A model generated the notes under the pieces. It saw nothing but the letters and a program-made list of their open reading frames with translations. It was not told the origin of the DNA and did no database searches. Shown piece after piece: positions 40,300-49,183 of a stretch of DNA of 57,402 bases. The stretch lies in the NCBI RefSeq assembly GCF_004345725.1, contig NZ_SLXG01000018.1, positions 1 through 57,402 on the forward strand, read 5' to 3'. This DNA comes from Crenobacter luteus (GTDB lineage Bacteria; Pseudomonadota; Gammaproteobacteria; Burkholderiales; Chromobacteriaceae). Each line of letters starts with the position of its first letter. The stretch's first letter is position 1. Made by a program: the position numbers and the translations under genes.

Positions 40300-41778
40300 A
40301 TGGTGGTCAAAAAGTACTACGGCAAAACCACGCGCGACGCGCTGCGCCAGGTCCGTGAGGAACTCGGCGCGGACGCGCTCATCCTGTCGAACCGGCCGAC
40401 GGCCGGCGGCGGGGTCGAGATCATGGCGGTCGCCGACGCCGACGTCGCCACGCTGGCCACCACGCTGTCGACCTCCAGCCGTCACCCGCCGCGCAACGCG
40501 CCGGGCGGCGGCCTCGCGACCGCACCCGCCGGCGCCGGCAACGCGCTCAACCGCGCGATCGCCCGCACCTACGCGATGCCGGTCGAGGCGCTCGCCCCGG
40601 CCGCGCCGCCCGAGCCCGCCCACGCGCCCCCCGTCTCCCCTGCGCCCGCGCAACCGGCCACCGACGCGTCCGACGCGCTGTGGCGGCGCTCGCCGCCCCC
40701 GCGCCGCGAGGCGCCGCCCGCGCCCCAGCCGGCGCAGGCCGAGACACCGCCCGCGCCACCGCGCGCGCAAGCACCCGCGCGACATCCCGACGAGGCTGCG
40801 GCGCCCGCCGCCGAAGCGCGCGCCGAAGCCTCGGCCGACGAGATCCGCCAGATCGGCGACGAGCTGAAGCTGTTGCGCAGCCTGCTGCAAAGCCAGCTGG
40901 CCAGCTTCGCCTGGAACCACCTCGAGGAACGCACGCCGCAACGCGCCGAACTGTTCCGCCACCTGCTCGCCTCCGGGCTGTCGGCGGCGCTGATCCGCCA
41001 GCTGGTCGACAAGATGCCGGGGCAGTACGAGGGCGAGGTCGCCAGCAAGTGGGCACGCTCGGCGCTGGCGCACAACCTCAAGTGCGCCGAGGCCGACCGC
41101 GAACTGCTCGACCAGGGCGGCATCTTCGCGCTGGTCGGGCCGACCGGCGTCGGCAAGACGACCACGGTCGCCAAGCTCGCCGCGCGCGCGGTGATGAAGT
41201 TCGGCGCCCAGCATGTCGCGCTCGTCACCACCGACGGCTACCGGATCGGCGCGCAGGACCAGCTGCGCATCTACGGCAAGATCCTCGGCGTGCCGGTGTA
41301 CGCGGTGCAGAACGGCGCCGAGTTCGAGCTGACGCTGGCCGACCTCGCCAGCCGCCATCTGGTCTTCATCGACACCGTCGGCATGGGCCAGCGCGACGCG
41401 CGCGTGACGCAGCAGACGGCGATGTTCGCCGACGCCGGCCGGCCGGTGGAGCGCATCCTGCTGCTCTCGGCCAACGCCGACGGCCACACGCTCGAGGACG
41501 TCGTCCGCCACTACCGCGGCGGCGGGCTGGCCGGCTGCATCCTGTCCAAGATCGACGAGGCGGTGTCGCTCGGCCCGGCGCTCGACGCGGTGATCCGCAA
41601 CCGGATGCGTCTGTTCTACGTCACCAACGGCCAGCGCGTGCCCGAGGATCTGCACCAGGCCAGCGCCGGCTATCTGATCGACCGCGCGCTCAAGGCGCCG
41701 CAGCAGGTCGCCTCGCCGTTCGAACTGCGCGCCGACGAAATGTCGCTGATGCACGCCGCGCAGGCGGCCTGGCTGTGA
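40300..41778 (+). CDS. flhF: Flagellar positioning GTPase FlhF
   Basis: SRP-type GTPase that recruits the flagellar basal body to the pole. It has 492 residues. The N-terminal basic domain (VVKKYYGKTTRDALRQVREELG) is followed by a Pro/Ala-rich linker (about 60-178), then the NG domain with P-loop GPTGVGKT at 280-287, DGYRIGAQDQL, DTVGMGQRD and LSKIDEA. It lies directly before flhG, its regulator, and suggests polar flagellation. Confidence 0.97.
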   Translation: MVVKKYYGKTTRDALRQVREELGADALILSNRPTAGGGVEIMAVADADVATLATTLSTSSRHPPRNAPGGGLATAPAGAGNALNRAIARTYAMPVEALAPAAPPEPAHAPPVSPAPAQPATDASDALWRRSPPPRREAPPAPQPAQAETPPAPPRAQAPARHPDEAAAPAAEARAEASADEIRQIGDELKLLRSLLQSQLASFAWNHLEERTPQRAELFRHLLASGLSAALIRQLVDKMPGQYEGEVASKWARSALAHNLKCAEADRELLDQGGIFALVGPTGVGKTTTVAKLAARAVMKFGAQHVALVTTDGYRIGAQDQLRIYGKILGVPVYAVQNGAEFELTLADLASRHLVFIDTVGMGQRDARVTQQTAMFADAGRPVERILLLSANADGHTLEDVVRHYRGGGLAGCILSKIDEAVSLGPALDAVIRNRMRLFYVTNGQRVPEDLHQASAGYLIDRALKAPQQVASPFELRADEMSLMHAAQAAWL

Positions 41779-41830
41779 ACGCCCGCCCGTGCGCGACAAC
41801 GCTACAAGACCACGTCAGGAAAAGGGGATA

Positions 41831-42688
41831 ATGCAGGACCAAGCCGCCAGCCTTCGTCGCCTTTCGCCGCGCCCCGCGCGCGCGCCCAGCTTCGCCTTCG
41901 TCGGCGCGCCCGGCAGCGGCACGAGCACGCTGGCGACCGAACTGGCCGTCGCCGCCAGCTACGCCGGCACCCGCACCGTGCTGATCGACTGCCAGAACGG
42001 CCAGCAACTGGCGCGCCGCCTCGGCGTGCCGTCGACCGCGACGCTCGAGACGCAGCGCGTCAGCCAGGGCGGGCTGGCCGCGATGAGCACCGCGTCGCGG
42101 CACGGCGTCGACCTGATCAACCTCTACGCGCCGCCGCTCGAGCGCCGGCTGTTCTCGCCGCAACTGTGGCTGAAGCTGACCGGCGAATTCGCCGCGCGCG
42201 AGCGCGACGCCGACGCGCTGATCGTCGACTGCCCGTCCCCGTCGCTCGATGCGGTGCCCGCCGGCGTCGCCGACAACCTGATACTGGTGCTCACACCGTC
42301 GGCCGACTCGCTGACCGCCGCCTACGCGGCGATCAAGCGGCTGGCACAGGAAGCCGGCCGCAGCGCCTTCAACGTGCTCGTCAACCGCGCGCGCACCTTG
42401 GCCGAGGCGCGCGGCCTGTTCACCCGCCTGTCGGCCGTGGTCGGCGAGTTCCTCGCGGTGTCGCTGCGCTGGCTGGGCTTCGTGCCCGAGGACAATCTGG
42501 TGCGCCGCAGCCAGAGCCTGAGACGGCCGCTGGTCGAGGCGTTTCCCGACAGCGAGGCCGCGCAGGCCTTCGCGCAACTGGCGGCGGTGATGCCGCACTG
42601 GCACGGCGCCGAACACGGCCGGCGCGACGCCGGCTACCTCGACATGCTGATCGCCGCCTCGCGCGACTGGTCGCCGGACGGGGTCTGA
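41831..42688 (+). CDS. flhG: MinD-like FlhG/FleN protein with degenerate P-loop
   Basis: FlhG limits flagellar number by acting on FlhF. From ATG 41831 (AGGGG four bases upstream) it has 285 residues. The N-terminus MQDQAASLRRL contains the DQAxxLR helix known to stimulate FlhF GTPase. The MinD-type P-loop should read GKGGVGKT but here reads GAPGSGTST (25-33): both the signature and the Walker A lysines are missing. Walker B-like IVDCPSP and the MinD fold are otherwise recognisable. The 14-codon upstream extension is rejected. It lies between flhF and fliA. Confidence 0.88.
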   Translation: MQDQAASLRRLSPRPARAPSFAFVGAPGSGTSTLATELAVAASYAGTRTVLIDCQNGQQLARRLGVPSTATLETQRVSQGGLAAMSTASRHGVDLINLYAPPLERRLFSPQLWLKLTGEFAARERDADALIVDCPSPSLDAVPAGVADNLILVLTPSADSLTAAYAAIKRLAQEAGRSAFNVLVNRARTLAEARGLFTRLSAVVGEFLAVSLRWLGFVPEDNLVRRSQSLRRPLVEAFPDSEAAQAFAQLAAVMPHWHGAEHGRRDAGYLDMLIAASRDWSPDGV

Positions 42689-42690
42689 AC

Positions 42691-43443
42691 ATGGTGCATT
42701 ACGCCGCCGGCCAACGCCGCCACCTCGCCTACGCCGCCCATGCGCCGGTCGCCGACATCGACGTGACCGACTACGCGCCGCTGGTGAAGAAGCTCGCCGG
42801 CATCATGGTCGCGCGGCTGCCCGCGTCGGTCGACGTCGACGACCTGATCCAGGTCGGCGTGATCGGCCTGATCGAGGCGGCGCGCCAGTTCGACCCGGCC
42901 CAGGGCGTCGCCTTCGAAACCTTCGCCAGCCAGCGCATCCGCGGCGCGATGCTCGACGAGCTGCGCCGCGAGGACTGGCTGCCGCGTCAGGCGCGCCGCC
43001 AGCTGCGCGAGATCGAGGCCGCGATCGCCCGGCTCGAGCAGCAGCTGGGCCGCGCGCCGCAGGAAGCGGAGATCGCCGACGCGCTCGGCGTCGCGCTCGA
43101 CGACTACCAGACGATGCTCGGCGACTGCCGCGGCGCGTCGCTGGTGCGCTTTGGCGACCTGAGCGGCGACGACGGCGAAGCGGCCGACGCGGTCGAGCGC
43201 GTCGTCGACGAGAACGCGCGCAACCCGCTCGAGACCCTGGCCGAGCAGGGCTTCCGCGAGGAACTGGTCGCGGCGATCAAGGCGCTGCCCGAGCGCGACC
43301 AGTTGGTGATGGCGCTCTACTACGAACAGGAGCTGAACCTCAAGGAAATCGGCGCGGTGCTCGGCGTGTCCGAATCGCGCGTCAGCCAGTTGCACAGCCA
43401 GGCGATCGCGCGGCTCAGGGCCAAGCTCAGGGAATGGTTGTAG
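42691..43443 (+). CDS. fliA: Flagellar sigma factor FliA (sigma-28)
   Basis: Sigma factor for late flagellar and chemotaxis genes. From ATG 42691, two bases after flhG, it has 250 residues. Region 2 is seen in VDVDDLIQVGVIGLIEAARQF and FETFASQRIRGAMLDELR, region 3 in the middle, and region 4 as ALPERDQLVMALYYEQELNLKEIGAVLGVSESRVSQLHSQA. Its anti-sigma factor flgM is not in the window. Confidence 0.97.
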   Translation: MVHYAAGQRRHLAYAAHAPVADIDVTDYAPLVKKLAGIMVARLPASVDVDDLIQVGVIGLIEAARQFDPAQGVAFETFASQRIRGAMLDELRREDWLPRQARRQLREIEAAIARLEQQLGRAPQEAEIADALGVALDDYQTMLGDCRGASLVRFGDLSGDDGEAADAVERVVDENARNPLETLAEQGFREELVAAIKALPERDQLVMALYYEQELNLKEIGAVLGVSESRVSQLHSQAIARLRAKLREWL

Positions 43444-43471
43444 CCTCCCGACCCACTCTAACGGACGACAT

Positions 43472-44221
43472 TTGGACAAGATCAGCCTCATCGCCGTCAT
43501 CGGCGGCATCACCGTCATCCTCGCCGGCCAGGCGCTCGAAGGAGGGCACGTCGGCTCGCTGCTGCAGCTGACCGCCTTCATGATCGTGATCGGCGGCACC
43601 GCCAGCGCCGTCATGCTGCAGTCGACCCCCAAGCAGTTCGTCGCCGGCGTCAAGATGCTGCGCTGGGTATTCCAGCCGCCGGACTTCGACCACGAACGCG
43701 TGATCCGCGACATCGTCGGCTGGAGCCAGACCGCGCGGCGCGGCGGCTTCCTCGCGCTCGAGGGCGCGATCGCCGCGCAGAAGGACCCGTTCACCCGCAA
43801 GGCGCTGCAGATGCTGGTCGACGGCACCGAGCCGGACACGCTGCGCTCGGTGATGGACGTCGAGATCGCGATGTTCGAGCACGCGCGCCGGCAGTCGGCC
43901 AAGATCTGGGAGTCGGCCGGCGGCTACGCGCCGACCATGGGCATCCTCGGCGCGGTGCTCGGCCTGATCCACGTGATGGAAAACCTGTCGGACCCGACCA
44001 AGCTCGGCTCGGGCATCGCGGTCGCCTTCGTCGCGACCGTCTACGGCGTCGGCTCGGCCAACCTGCTGTTCCTGCCGGCCGCGCACAAACTCAAGAACCT
44101 GATCGCCGCCGAGGTGGCGACCAAGGAGCTGGTCGTCGAGGGGCTGGCGGCGATCGCCAACGGCGAAAACCCGCGGCTGATCGAGACGCGGCTGCGCGGC
44201 TTCCTCGCGATGCACGACTAA
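43472..44221 (+). CDS. motC: MotA/MotC-type flagellar stator protein
   Basis: Proton- or sodium-channel stator subunit of the MotA/ExbB/TolQ superfamily. The 249 residues have four predicted membrane helices: two near the N-terminus (about 1-20 and 30-50) and two at about 150-205, with the conserved APTMGILGAVLGLIHVMENL and the cytosolic loop between. The start is TTG 43472, the only start that keeps the first helix. It resembles MotC of Pseudomonas, which sits in the same flhF-fleN-fliA region. No motD/motB partner follows; the next gene is convergent. Confidence 0.88.
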   Translation: MDKISLIAVIGGITVILAGQALEGGHVGSLLQLTAFMIVIGGTASAVMLQSTPKQFVAGVKMLRWVFQPPDFDHERVIRDIVGWSQTARRGGFLALEGAIAAQKDPFTRKALQMLVDGTEPDTLRSVMDVEIAMFEHARRQSAKIWESAGGYAPTMGILGAVLGLIHVMENLSDPTKLGSGIAVAFVATVYGVGSANLLFLPAAHKLKNLIAAEVATKELVVEGLAAIANGENPRLIETRLRGFLAMHD

Positions 44222-44280
44222 AGCCCCTCCCCTCGCGCGCCCGACCGCGCTTTCTTCTTCGATACACCCTGCACAACGAC

Positions 44281-44309
44281 CTTGGCCGAGCCCATCCGCC
44301 CCGGCCAAG
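44281..44309 (+). terminator. Weak hairpin containing a repeat copy
   Basis: CTTGGCC (44281-44287) pairs with GGCCAAG (44303-44309) over a 15-base loop, with only GCGTTTG after it. The left arm is a copy of the TTGGCCGAG repeat. It lies between convergent motC and the exonuclease/Cho gene. Confidence 0.45.
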
Positions 44310-44341
44310 CGTTTGTGCTTGCGAGGGCGCCGCTCCGGCCC

Positions 44342-45751
44342 TTAGGCCGGCTCGGTGTCGAGCAAGCGCAGCACGGTGTGCTCGGGCAGTTTCTTCAGCA
44401 AGCCGCCGAACAGCCGGTAGGTGTCGAGGTCGAACGCCGCGTCGCCGTCGAGCGGGCCGTCGGCGTCGCGGCGCGAGCCGAGGTAGCACCAGCGATCGAA
44501 CACATGCTCGGCGATCTCGCCCGTCACCGCGTCGGTCTCGACCACCGCGACCGGCCCCGGGAACGGCCAGCCCGGCACCCGGATGCGCGCCAGCGCCATC
44601 ATCAGCCGCGCGTTGTGGTTGGGCACCGGCTCGCGCCCCAGGCAGGCGCCGCGGCAGCGGCCGAGCGCCCAGGCGTGGCAGGGACGGCCCTTCTTCGGCG
44701 TCGGCCGCTGGATGCCCAGCGTGCTCTCGCACAGGCCCTGCGTGCGCGCCAGGTCGGACAGGAGGCGCTGCGCTTCGCGCGGCGAGCGGAACAGGCCGAA
44801 CAGCTCGGCGGCGCGCGAGAAATCGACCTCGTCGGCGCGCACGACGGTCGGGCGCAGCACCTCGTCGTCGCCGGCGTCGAGCCGGATCGAGCACAGGCTG
44901 GTCTGCGGCCGGCCCTTGACGTTGTGCAGCGGTTGCAGGCGGCGGATGGTCTGCATCTCCAGCAGCATCGCGCCGAACTCGCCGACCGTTTCGACCCAGT
45001 CGACGCGCGCCACGCCTGTGGCGACGCGCCCCTCCTTCTTGCGCCGCGCCTCGTCCGAAAAGTGCGCGAGCACCGCGCTCCTGAGGTTGTTGCCGCGTCC
45101 GGCGAACAGCGGCGCGTCGTTCTCGTCGTAGAACACGTAGACGCCCGGCACGTCGGGCAACGCGTCGACCACGTCCGCGTCCAGCCCCTCGGGCACCGCC
45201 GGGCGCGCCAGCACGTGGGCCGCGGCGTCGTGAACCGCCGCCTCGCCCAGCTCGGCGCGCGCGCGCTGCAGGAAGATCCACACCGCCTCGGCGTCGGCGA
45301 GCGCGCGGTGGCGCTCGGCCAACTCGATGCCGTGCCGCTCGATCAGGCTGTCGAGGTTGTGCTTGTAGTACTGCGGGTAGAGCCTGCGCGACAGCTTGAC
45401 GCTGCACAGCACCTCGGTCTGGAAGCGGATGCCGACGCGCCGGAAGGCGTTCTTCAGAAAGCCGTAGTCGAAGCGCGCGTTGTGCGCGATGAACAAGCGG
45501 CCGGCCAGCCGTTCGGCCAAAGCCTCGGCCAACTCGTCGAAGGCCGGCGCAGACGCGACCATCGCGTCGGAGATGCCGGTCATCTTCTCGATGAAGGGCG
45601 GGATCGCCTGCCCCGGGTTGACCAGCGTCGAAAAGCGCTCGACCCGCTCGCCGTCGACGAGGACGACGCCGATCTCGGTGATGCGGTCGCGGGTGATGTG
45701 GCCGCCGGTGGTTTCGAGGTCGACGATCGCGCAGGGTCGGTCAAACAGCAT
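44342..45751 (-). CDS. DnaQ-like exonuclease fused to a Cho/UvrC GIY-YIG nuclease
   Basis: A 469-residue two-domain protein. Residues 1-170 are a DEDDh 3'-5' exonuclease (Asp11 and Glu13 in DLETTG, HNARFD, and HRALADAEAV with the final His and Asp). Residues 200-290 are a GIY-YIG nuclease of the UvrC/Cho type (PGVYVFYDENDAPLFAGRGNN, then LLEMQTIRRLQPLHN). A C-terminal Cys-containing segment (CHAWALGRCRGAC) follows. Cho makes 3' incisions in nucleotide-excision repair; the fused exonuclease suggests combined processing of damaged ends, which is inference. It stands alone. Confidence 0.88.
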   Translation of the reverse strand: MLFDRPCAIVDLETTGGHITRDRITEIGVVLVDGERVERFSTLVNPGQAIPPFIEKMTGISDAMVASAPAFDELAEALAERLAGRLFIAHNARFDYGFLKNAFRRVGIRFQTEVLCSVKLSRRLYPQYYKHNLDSLIERHGIELAERHRALADAEAVWIFLQRARAELGEAAVHDAAAHVLARPAVPEGLDADVVDALPDVPGVYVFYDENDAPLFAGRGNNLRSAVLAHFSDEARRKKEGRVATGVARVDWVETVGEFGAMLLEMQTIRRLQPLHNVKGRPQTSLCSIRLDAGDDEVLRPTVVRADEVDFSRAAELFGLFRSPREAQRLLSDLARTQGLCESTLGIQRPTPKKGRPCHAWALGRCRGACLGREPVPNHNARLMMALARIRVPGWPFPGPVAVVETDAVTGEIAEHVFDRWCYLGSRRDADGPLDGDAAFDLDTYRLFGGLLKKLPEHTVLRLLDTEPA

Positions 45752-45945
45752 TGAATCGGTTCGCTTTCACGATGAGGGGTTTCGTCTTGGCCGGAGAGAG
45801 GGAGCGCGGCGACGCCTTGCCGCTTTGTCGCGGTCGCCGCGGCGCTGGCCGCGCGGCACGAAAGACGGCCGCCGCCCGGCGGCAAACGGCGTCGGCGCGC
45901 CCGGCGAAACGGACGGCGCTTTTTTACATTTTACTGCAAAGGGGC

Positions 45946-45972
45946 TTGACGGGGATAAACAGGGCCTATAAT
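45946..45972 (+). promoter_or_regulatory. Promoter of the tRNA-Arg/tRNA-Glu operon
   Basis: TTGACG (45946-45951) and consensus TATAAT (45967-45972) with a 15-base spacer, about 43 bases before the tRNA-Arg. The spacer and -10 share the AGGGCCTATAAT context (GGGGCCTATAAT at 2441) with the tRNA-Leu promoter. The rest of 45752-46014 shows nothing else. Confidence 0.75.
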
Positions 45973-46014
45973 ATTCGCGTCCTCGCTGCAGCACACAGCA
46001 GCGGCGAGAACCGC

Positions 46015-46091
46015 GCACCCGTAGCTCAGTTGGATAGAGTATCTGGCTACGAACCAGAGGGTCGGGCGTTCGAATCGCTCCGGGTGCGCCA
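46015..46091 (+). tRNA. tRNA-Arg(ACG)
   Basis: 77 bases with acceptor stem GCACCCG/CGGGTGC, discriminator G and encoded CCA. The anticodon loop CTACGAA gives ACG. A second CCA follows immediately (46092-46094), so the gene encodes CCACCA. Confidence 0.96.
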
Positions 46092-46095
46092 CCAA

Positions 46096-46170
46096 GTCCC
46101 TATAGTTTAGCGGTTAGAACACCGCCCTTTCACGGCGGTAGCCGGGGTTCGATTCCCCGTGGGGACGCCA
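46096..46170 (+). tRNA. tRNA-Glu(UUC)
   Basis: 75 bases with acceptor stem GTCCCTA-type (GTCCC/GGGAC core), anticodon loop CTTTCAC giving UUC, and encoded CCA. It starts four bases after the tRNA-Arg. Confidence 0.96.
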
Positions 46171-46179
46171 GTTTCAACG

Positions 46180-46208
46180 AAAAAGCCAGCGCATGCGCTG
46201 GCTTTTTC
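46180..46208 (+). terminator. Terminator of the tRNA-Arg/Glu operon
   Basis: Near-perfect palindrome AAAAAGCCAGCGC / GCGCTGGCTTTTT with a T-tract. The remaining bases to 46456 show no further element. Confidence 0.92.
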
Positions 46209-46456
46209 GCGTTCAGCGGCCGACAGACGCGACGATGAACCGGCAGGAACGCAAGCTTCCTCCCCCGGAAACGGCAGGCCCGTCGCCGATCGCCGGCAAA
46301 CGGTGGGCCGCGTTCGCTACCGCGCCGTCGAGCGCGCGAGCCACACCGCCTTCGCGACGGCGGCGACCCCGCTCGGCCGAACGGGAAGCCGGCAGAACGG
46401 CGCGCTTGGCATATGCTGAAAGCCGAACCGTCCTTCCCCACGCCAAGGAAGCCGCC

Positions 46457-46876
46457 ATGGACAACGATTTCCCCAGCCTGATGTCCCACGTGTCGATCGG
46501 TACCGACGACCTCGAGCGCGCGACGCGCTTTTACGACGCGGTGCTCGCGACGCTCGGCTGCAAGCGGGTGATGGAACACCCGGGCGCGGTCGCCTACGGG
46601 CGGCTGTACCCCGAGTTCTGGGTACAGATACCGCTCGACGGCGCGCCGGCGACGCGGGGCAACGGCACACACTTTGGCTTTCTCGCCCGCTCGCGCGCCG
46701 AAGTCGACGCCTTCCACCGCGCGGCGCTGGTCGCCGGCGGCGTCGACGACGGCGCGCCGGGATCCCGCCCGCATTACGGCGCCCCCTACTACGGCGGCTT
46801 CGTGCGCGACCCCGACGGCCACAAGATCGAAGCCTGCTTCTGGGACGCCGCGCTCGACGAGAGCGCCGACGCCTGA
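46457..46876 (+). CDS. VOC (glyoxalase/bleomycin-resistance) family protein
   Basis: A 139-residue vicinal-oxygen-chelate fold protein: HVSIGTDDLERATRFYDAVLATLG at the start and GGFVRDPDGHKIEACFW near the end are typical, with the metal-ligand candidates His11 and a late Glu. The substrate cannot be told. ATG 46457 has AAGGAAG upstream; the longer in-frame extension back to the tRNA terminator is rejected. It is convergent with the DUF1615 gene. Confidence 0.83.
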   Translation: MDNDFPSLMSHVSIGTDDLERATRFYDAVLATLGCKRVMEHPGAVAYGRLYPEFWVQIPLDGAPATRGNGTHFGFLARSRAEVDAFHRAALVAGGVDDGAPGSRPHYGAPYYGGFVRDPDGHKIEACFWDAALDESADA

Positions 46877-46922
46877 GCGCCGACGCCCGCCCATCCGCCC
46901 CCGGCCTCTGCTGCCGCCGGCT

Positions 46923-48155
46923 TTACTGGCGCGCGAGGCAGCGCTGGTAGCGGCCGTCGACGCGGTTGGCGAACCACTCGGTGGTCAGCTTGCGGGTGAT
47001 CTTGGGGCTCTTGAGGTCGATCTGCGGCATCGCCTCGCGCGGCAGCGCGCGGCCGGCGGCCGCGTCGGCGAGCGCGAACACGCGCCGGTACAGCTCGCTC
47101 TGACCGAAGGCGGCGCTCTTCTCGAGCTTGAGGTCGCGCAGCACCGCGTCGTCGGACAGGCCGGTGCGGCGCGACAGCAGGCCGAGCGCACGGTAGGTAC
47201 TGCCGCCGGACGGCACGCCGTCGCGGTAGTTCAGCAGGTCGCCGTCCAGCTCGAGCTCGCGGCCGGACAGGCGCGCGACCGCGGCCTGGAAGGCCGCGTT
47301 GCGGCTGGCGTAGCGGCCGGCGTTGAAGTCGGCGAAGCGGTAGCGCATCTCCTTGTAAGGTGCAGGGTAGTGCAGCAGGTTGGCGATGCCGAAATAGAGC
47401 CCGCCGCGCCGCGTGAACACCTCGTCGCGCCAGCTGCCGCGCTTGTTGAACGGATAGGGCCAGGCGCGCGCGTGCGCTTCGGCGAACTCGATGCTGACCT
47501 GCATCGGCCCGCCGGTGCGGATCGGATTCTTGCCGGCCGGCAGGCCGATGCGCCCGGCCTCGGCGGCCATATCCTCGTAGAGAGCGTTCATTTCCTTCTC
47601 GGTACGCAGCCGGTCGATGCGGGCGGTATAGCTCTCGCCGGTCGGCGACGGCTTCATCAGCGCGACGCGCACCGCCGCCATCGGCAGCCGGTAGTGTTCG
47701 GCCTTCTCGGCGATCTTGCCCCAGACGATCTTGGGCAAGCCCGGCACGGTCGGGTCGGCCTGCCAGCTCGACTCCTGCTCGATCACCGCGATCGCCGCGC
47801 AGAAGTTCTCCGGACTGTAGGGCAGCTTAAGGCCGGTGAAGACGTCGACGATGTCCTCCATCCAGCCGCGGCGGTCGGCGATGCCCGAGGGCATGACGCG
47901 TGCGAGCAGCGCGCGGCCTTCGCGCTCGCTGGTGTAGGGCATGACCCTGCGCGGCGGAACGGTCGGCGCGGCAGCCGGCGGCGCGGCCGGCACGACGGGC
48001 GGCAACGCCTCGCCGCCGGGCGGATAGAGTGGCGTCGGCGACTCGGTGCCGGGCAGGGGCGCCGGTACGCCCGGGCGGACGGCTTGCGGGGTGGTGCACG
48101 CCGCAGCGAGCAAGGCGGCGGCCAGCGGCAGGCACAGACGTTTGGACAGGATCAT
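46923..48155 (-). CDS. DUF1615 lipoprotein (YaiW-like)
   Basis: A 410-residue lipoprotein. From ATG 48155 the signal peptide ends in LLAAAC with Cys20 as the lipid site, followed by a Pro/Ala-rich linker (about 25-75) and a large domain (EVFTRRGGLYFGIANLLHYPAPY, RYRFADFNAGRYASRNAAF, SSWQADPTVPGLPKI). I recognise this as the DUF1615 family, which includes E. coli YaiW, an outer-membrane lipoprotein. The IEQESSW segment is reminiscent of lysozyme-like muramidase active sites, though this is weak. An 83-codon upstream in-frame extension is rejected. Confidence 0.82.
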   Translation of the reverse strand: MILSKRLCLPLAAALLAAACTTPQAVRPGVPAPLPGTESPTPLYPPGGEALPPVVPAAPPAAAPTVPPRRVMPYTSEREGRALLARVMPSGIADRRGWMEDIVDVFTGLKLPYSPENFCAAIAVIEQESSWQADPTVPGLPKIVWGKIAEKAEHYRLPMAAVRVALMKPSPTGESYTARIDRLRTEKEMNALYEDMAAEAGRIGLPAGKNPIRTGGPMQVSIEFAEAHARAWPYPFNKRGSWRDEVFTRRGGLYFGIANLLHYPAPYKEMRYRFADFNAGRYASRNAAFQAAVARLSGRELELDGDLLNYRDGVPSGGSTYRALGLLSRRTGLSDDAVLRDLKLEKSAAFGQSELYRRVFALADAAAGRALPREAMPQIDLKSPKITRKLTTEWFANRVDGRYQRCLARQ

Positions 48156-48309
48156 GGCGGAATTCGGCGGATGGACGACGGCCGCTATTGTAGGGCAGCC
48201 GGCGGCTTTGGGCAGCGCCTTGCGCTCCGGCGCCCGAGGGTTGTTCCGCGCTTGTCGCCGGCATGACCCCCACGCGATGATGGCCATTCCAAACAGATCA
48301 CCGTAGACG

Positions 48310-49110
48310 ATGGGATTGCAGCTATTCGCGGGGCTGGCGCTGGGACTGTGGCTGGCGACCTCGCACGCCGCCACGCCGCTGGCGGTCGCCGTCGGCATCG
48401 ACAAGCCACCCTACGTCGAGGCCGGCGGCCAGAGCGGGCTGGAGGTCGAGATCGCGCGCGCCGCGCTCTTGCGCGCCGGCTTTCGCCCGGCGTTCCGCCC
48501 GCTGCCGCCGTCGCGCGGCCTCGAACAGCTCGGCCAGGGCCGCGTCGGCGCGATGCTCAGCCTCGCTCCCGGCGCACGCCCGGGCCTGTACTACTCGCAG
48601 CCGCTGCTCCACTACCACAACCGCGCGATCTTCCGCGCGGCCGACCGCCTCGTGCTGCGCGACGTCGCCGACCTGGCGCGCTACCGCGTCGCCGCCTTCC
48701 AGAATGCGCACGCACTGTTCGGCCCGCGCTACGCCGAAGTCGTGTCCGCGCATCCGGCCTACCGCGAGTACGGCGACCAGTCGCTGCTCGGGCCGCTGCT
48801 CTACCGCGGCCGCGTCGACGTCGTGATCGCCGACGTCGACGTCTTCGCGACGCAGGAAGCCCTGCGCGGCCACACGCCGTGCACGCGCCCGCGCCTGGCG
48901 CTGGCCGACATCCTGCCGCCGTCTCCGCGCCACGCCGCCTTCGCCCGAGCGGCCGACCGCGACGCCTTCGACCGCGCGCTGTCCGCGCTGCGCGCCGAAG
49001 GGGCGCTGACGCGGCTGCGCCAGCGTTTCCTGATACCGCGCGTCAGCGCGCTTCACCCCTGGGACTGCGGCAGCGACGCCGACGCCGCGCGCGACCCGAC
49101 AAGTCGATGA
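48310..49110 (+). CDS. Periplasmic solute-binding protein (SBP_bac_3-like)
   Basis: A 266-residue secreted protein with signal peptide (about 1-20, ending SHA) and a type 3 substrate-binding fold ([28 protein letters not shown], then [22 protein letters not shown]). Such domains bind polar amino acids or similar ligands. No transporter permease or ATPase is adjacent, so it may be an orphan binding protein or signalling module. It is divergent from the DUF1615 gene. No clear ribosome site precedes ATG 48310. Confidence 0.8.
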   Translation: MGLQLFAGLALGLWLATSHAATPLAVAVGIDKPPYVEAGGQSGLEVEIARAALLRAGFRPAFRPLPPSRGLEQLGQGRVGAMLSLAPGARPGLYYSQPLLHYHNRAIFRAADRLVLRDVADLARYRVAAFQNAHALFGPRYAEVVSAHPAYREYGDQSLLGPLLYRGRVDVVIADVDVFATQEALRGHTPCTRPRLALADILPPSPRHAAFARAADRDAFDRALSALRAEGALTRLRQRFLIPRVSALHPWDCGSDADAARDPTSR

Positions 49111-49183
49111 AAGCAAAGCTTTTTCCGTGATCGCGGCGGGCAAATCTGGCACAATGCGCGTCTTGCCGAAAACCCCACCTGCC

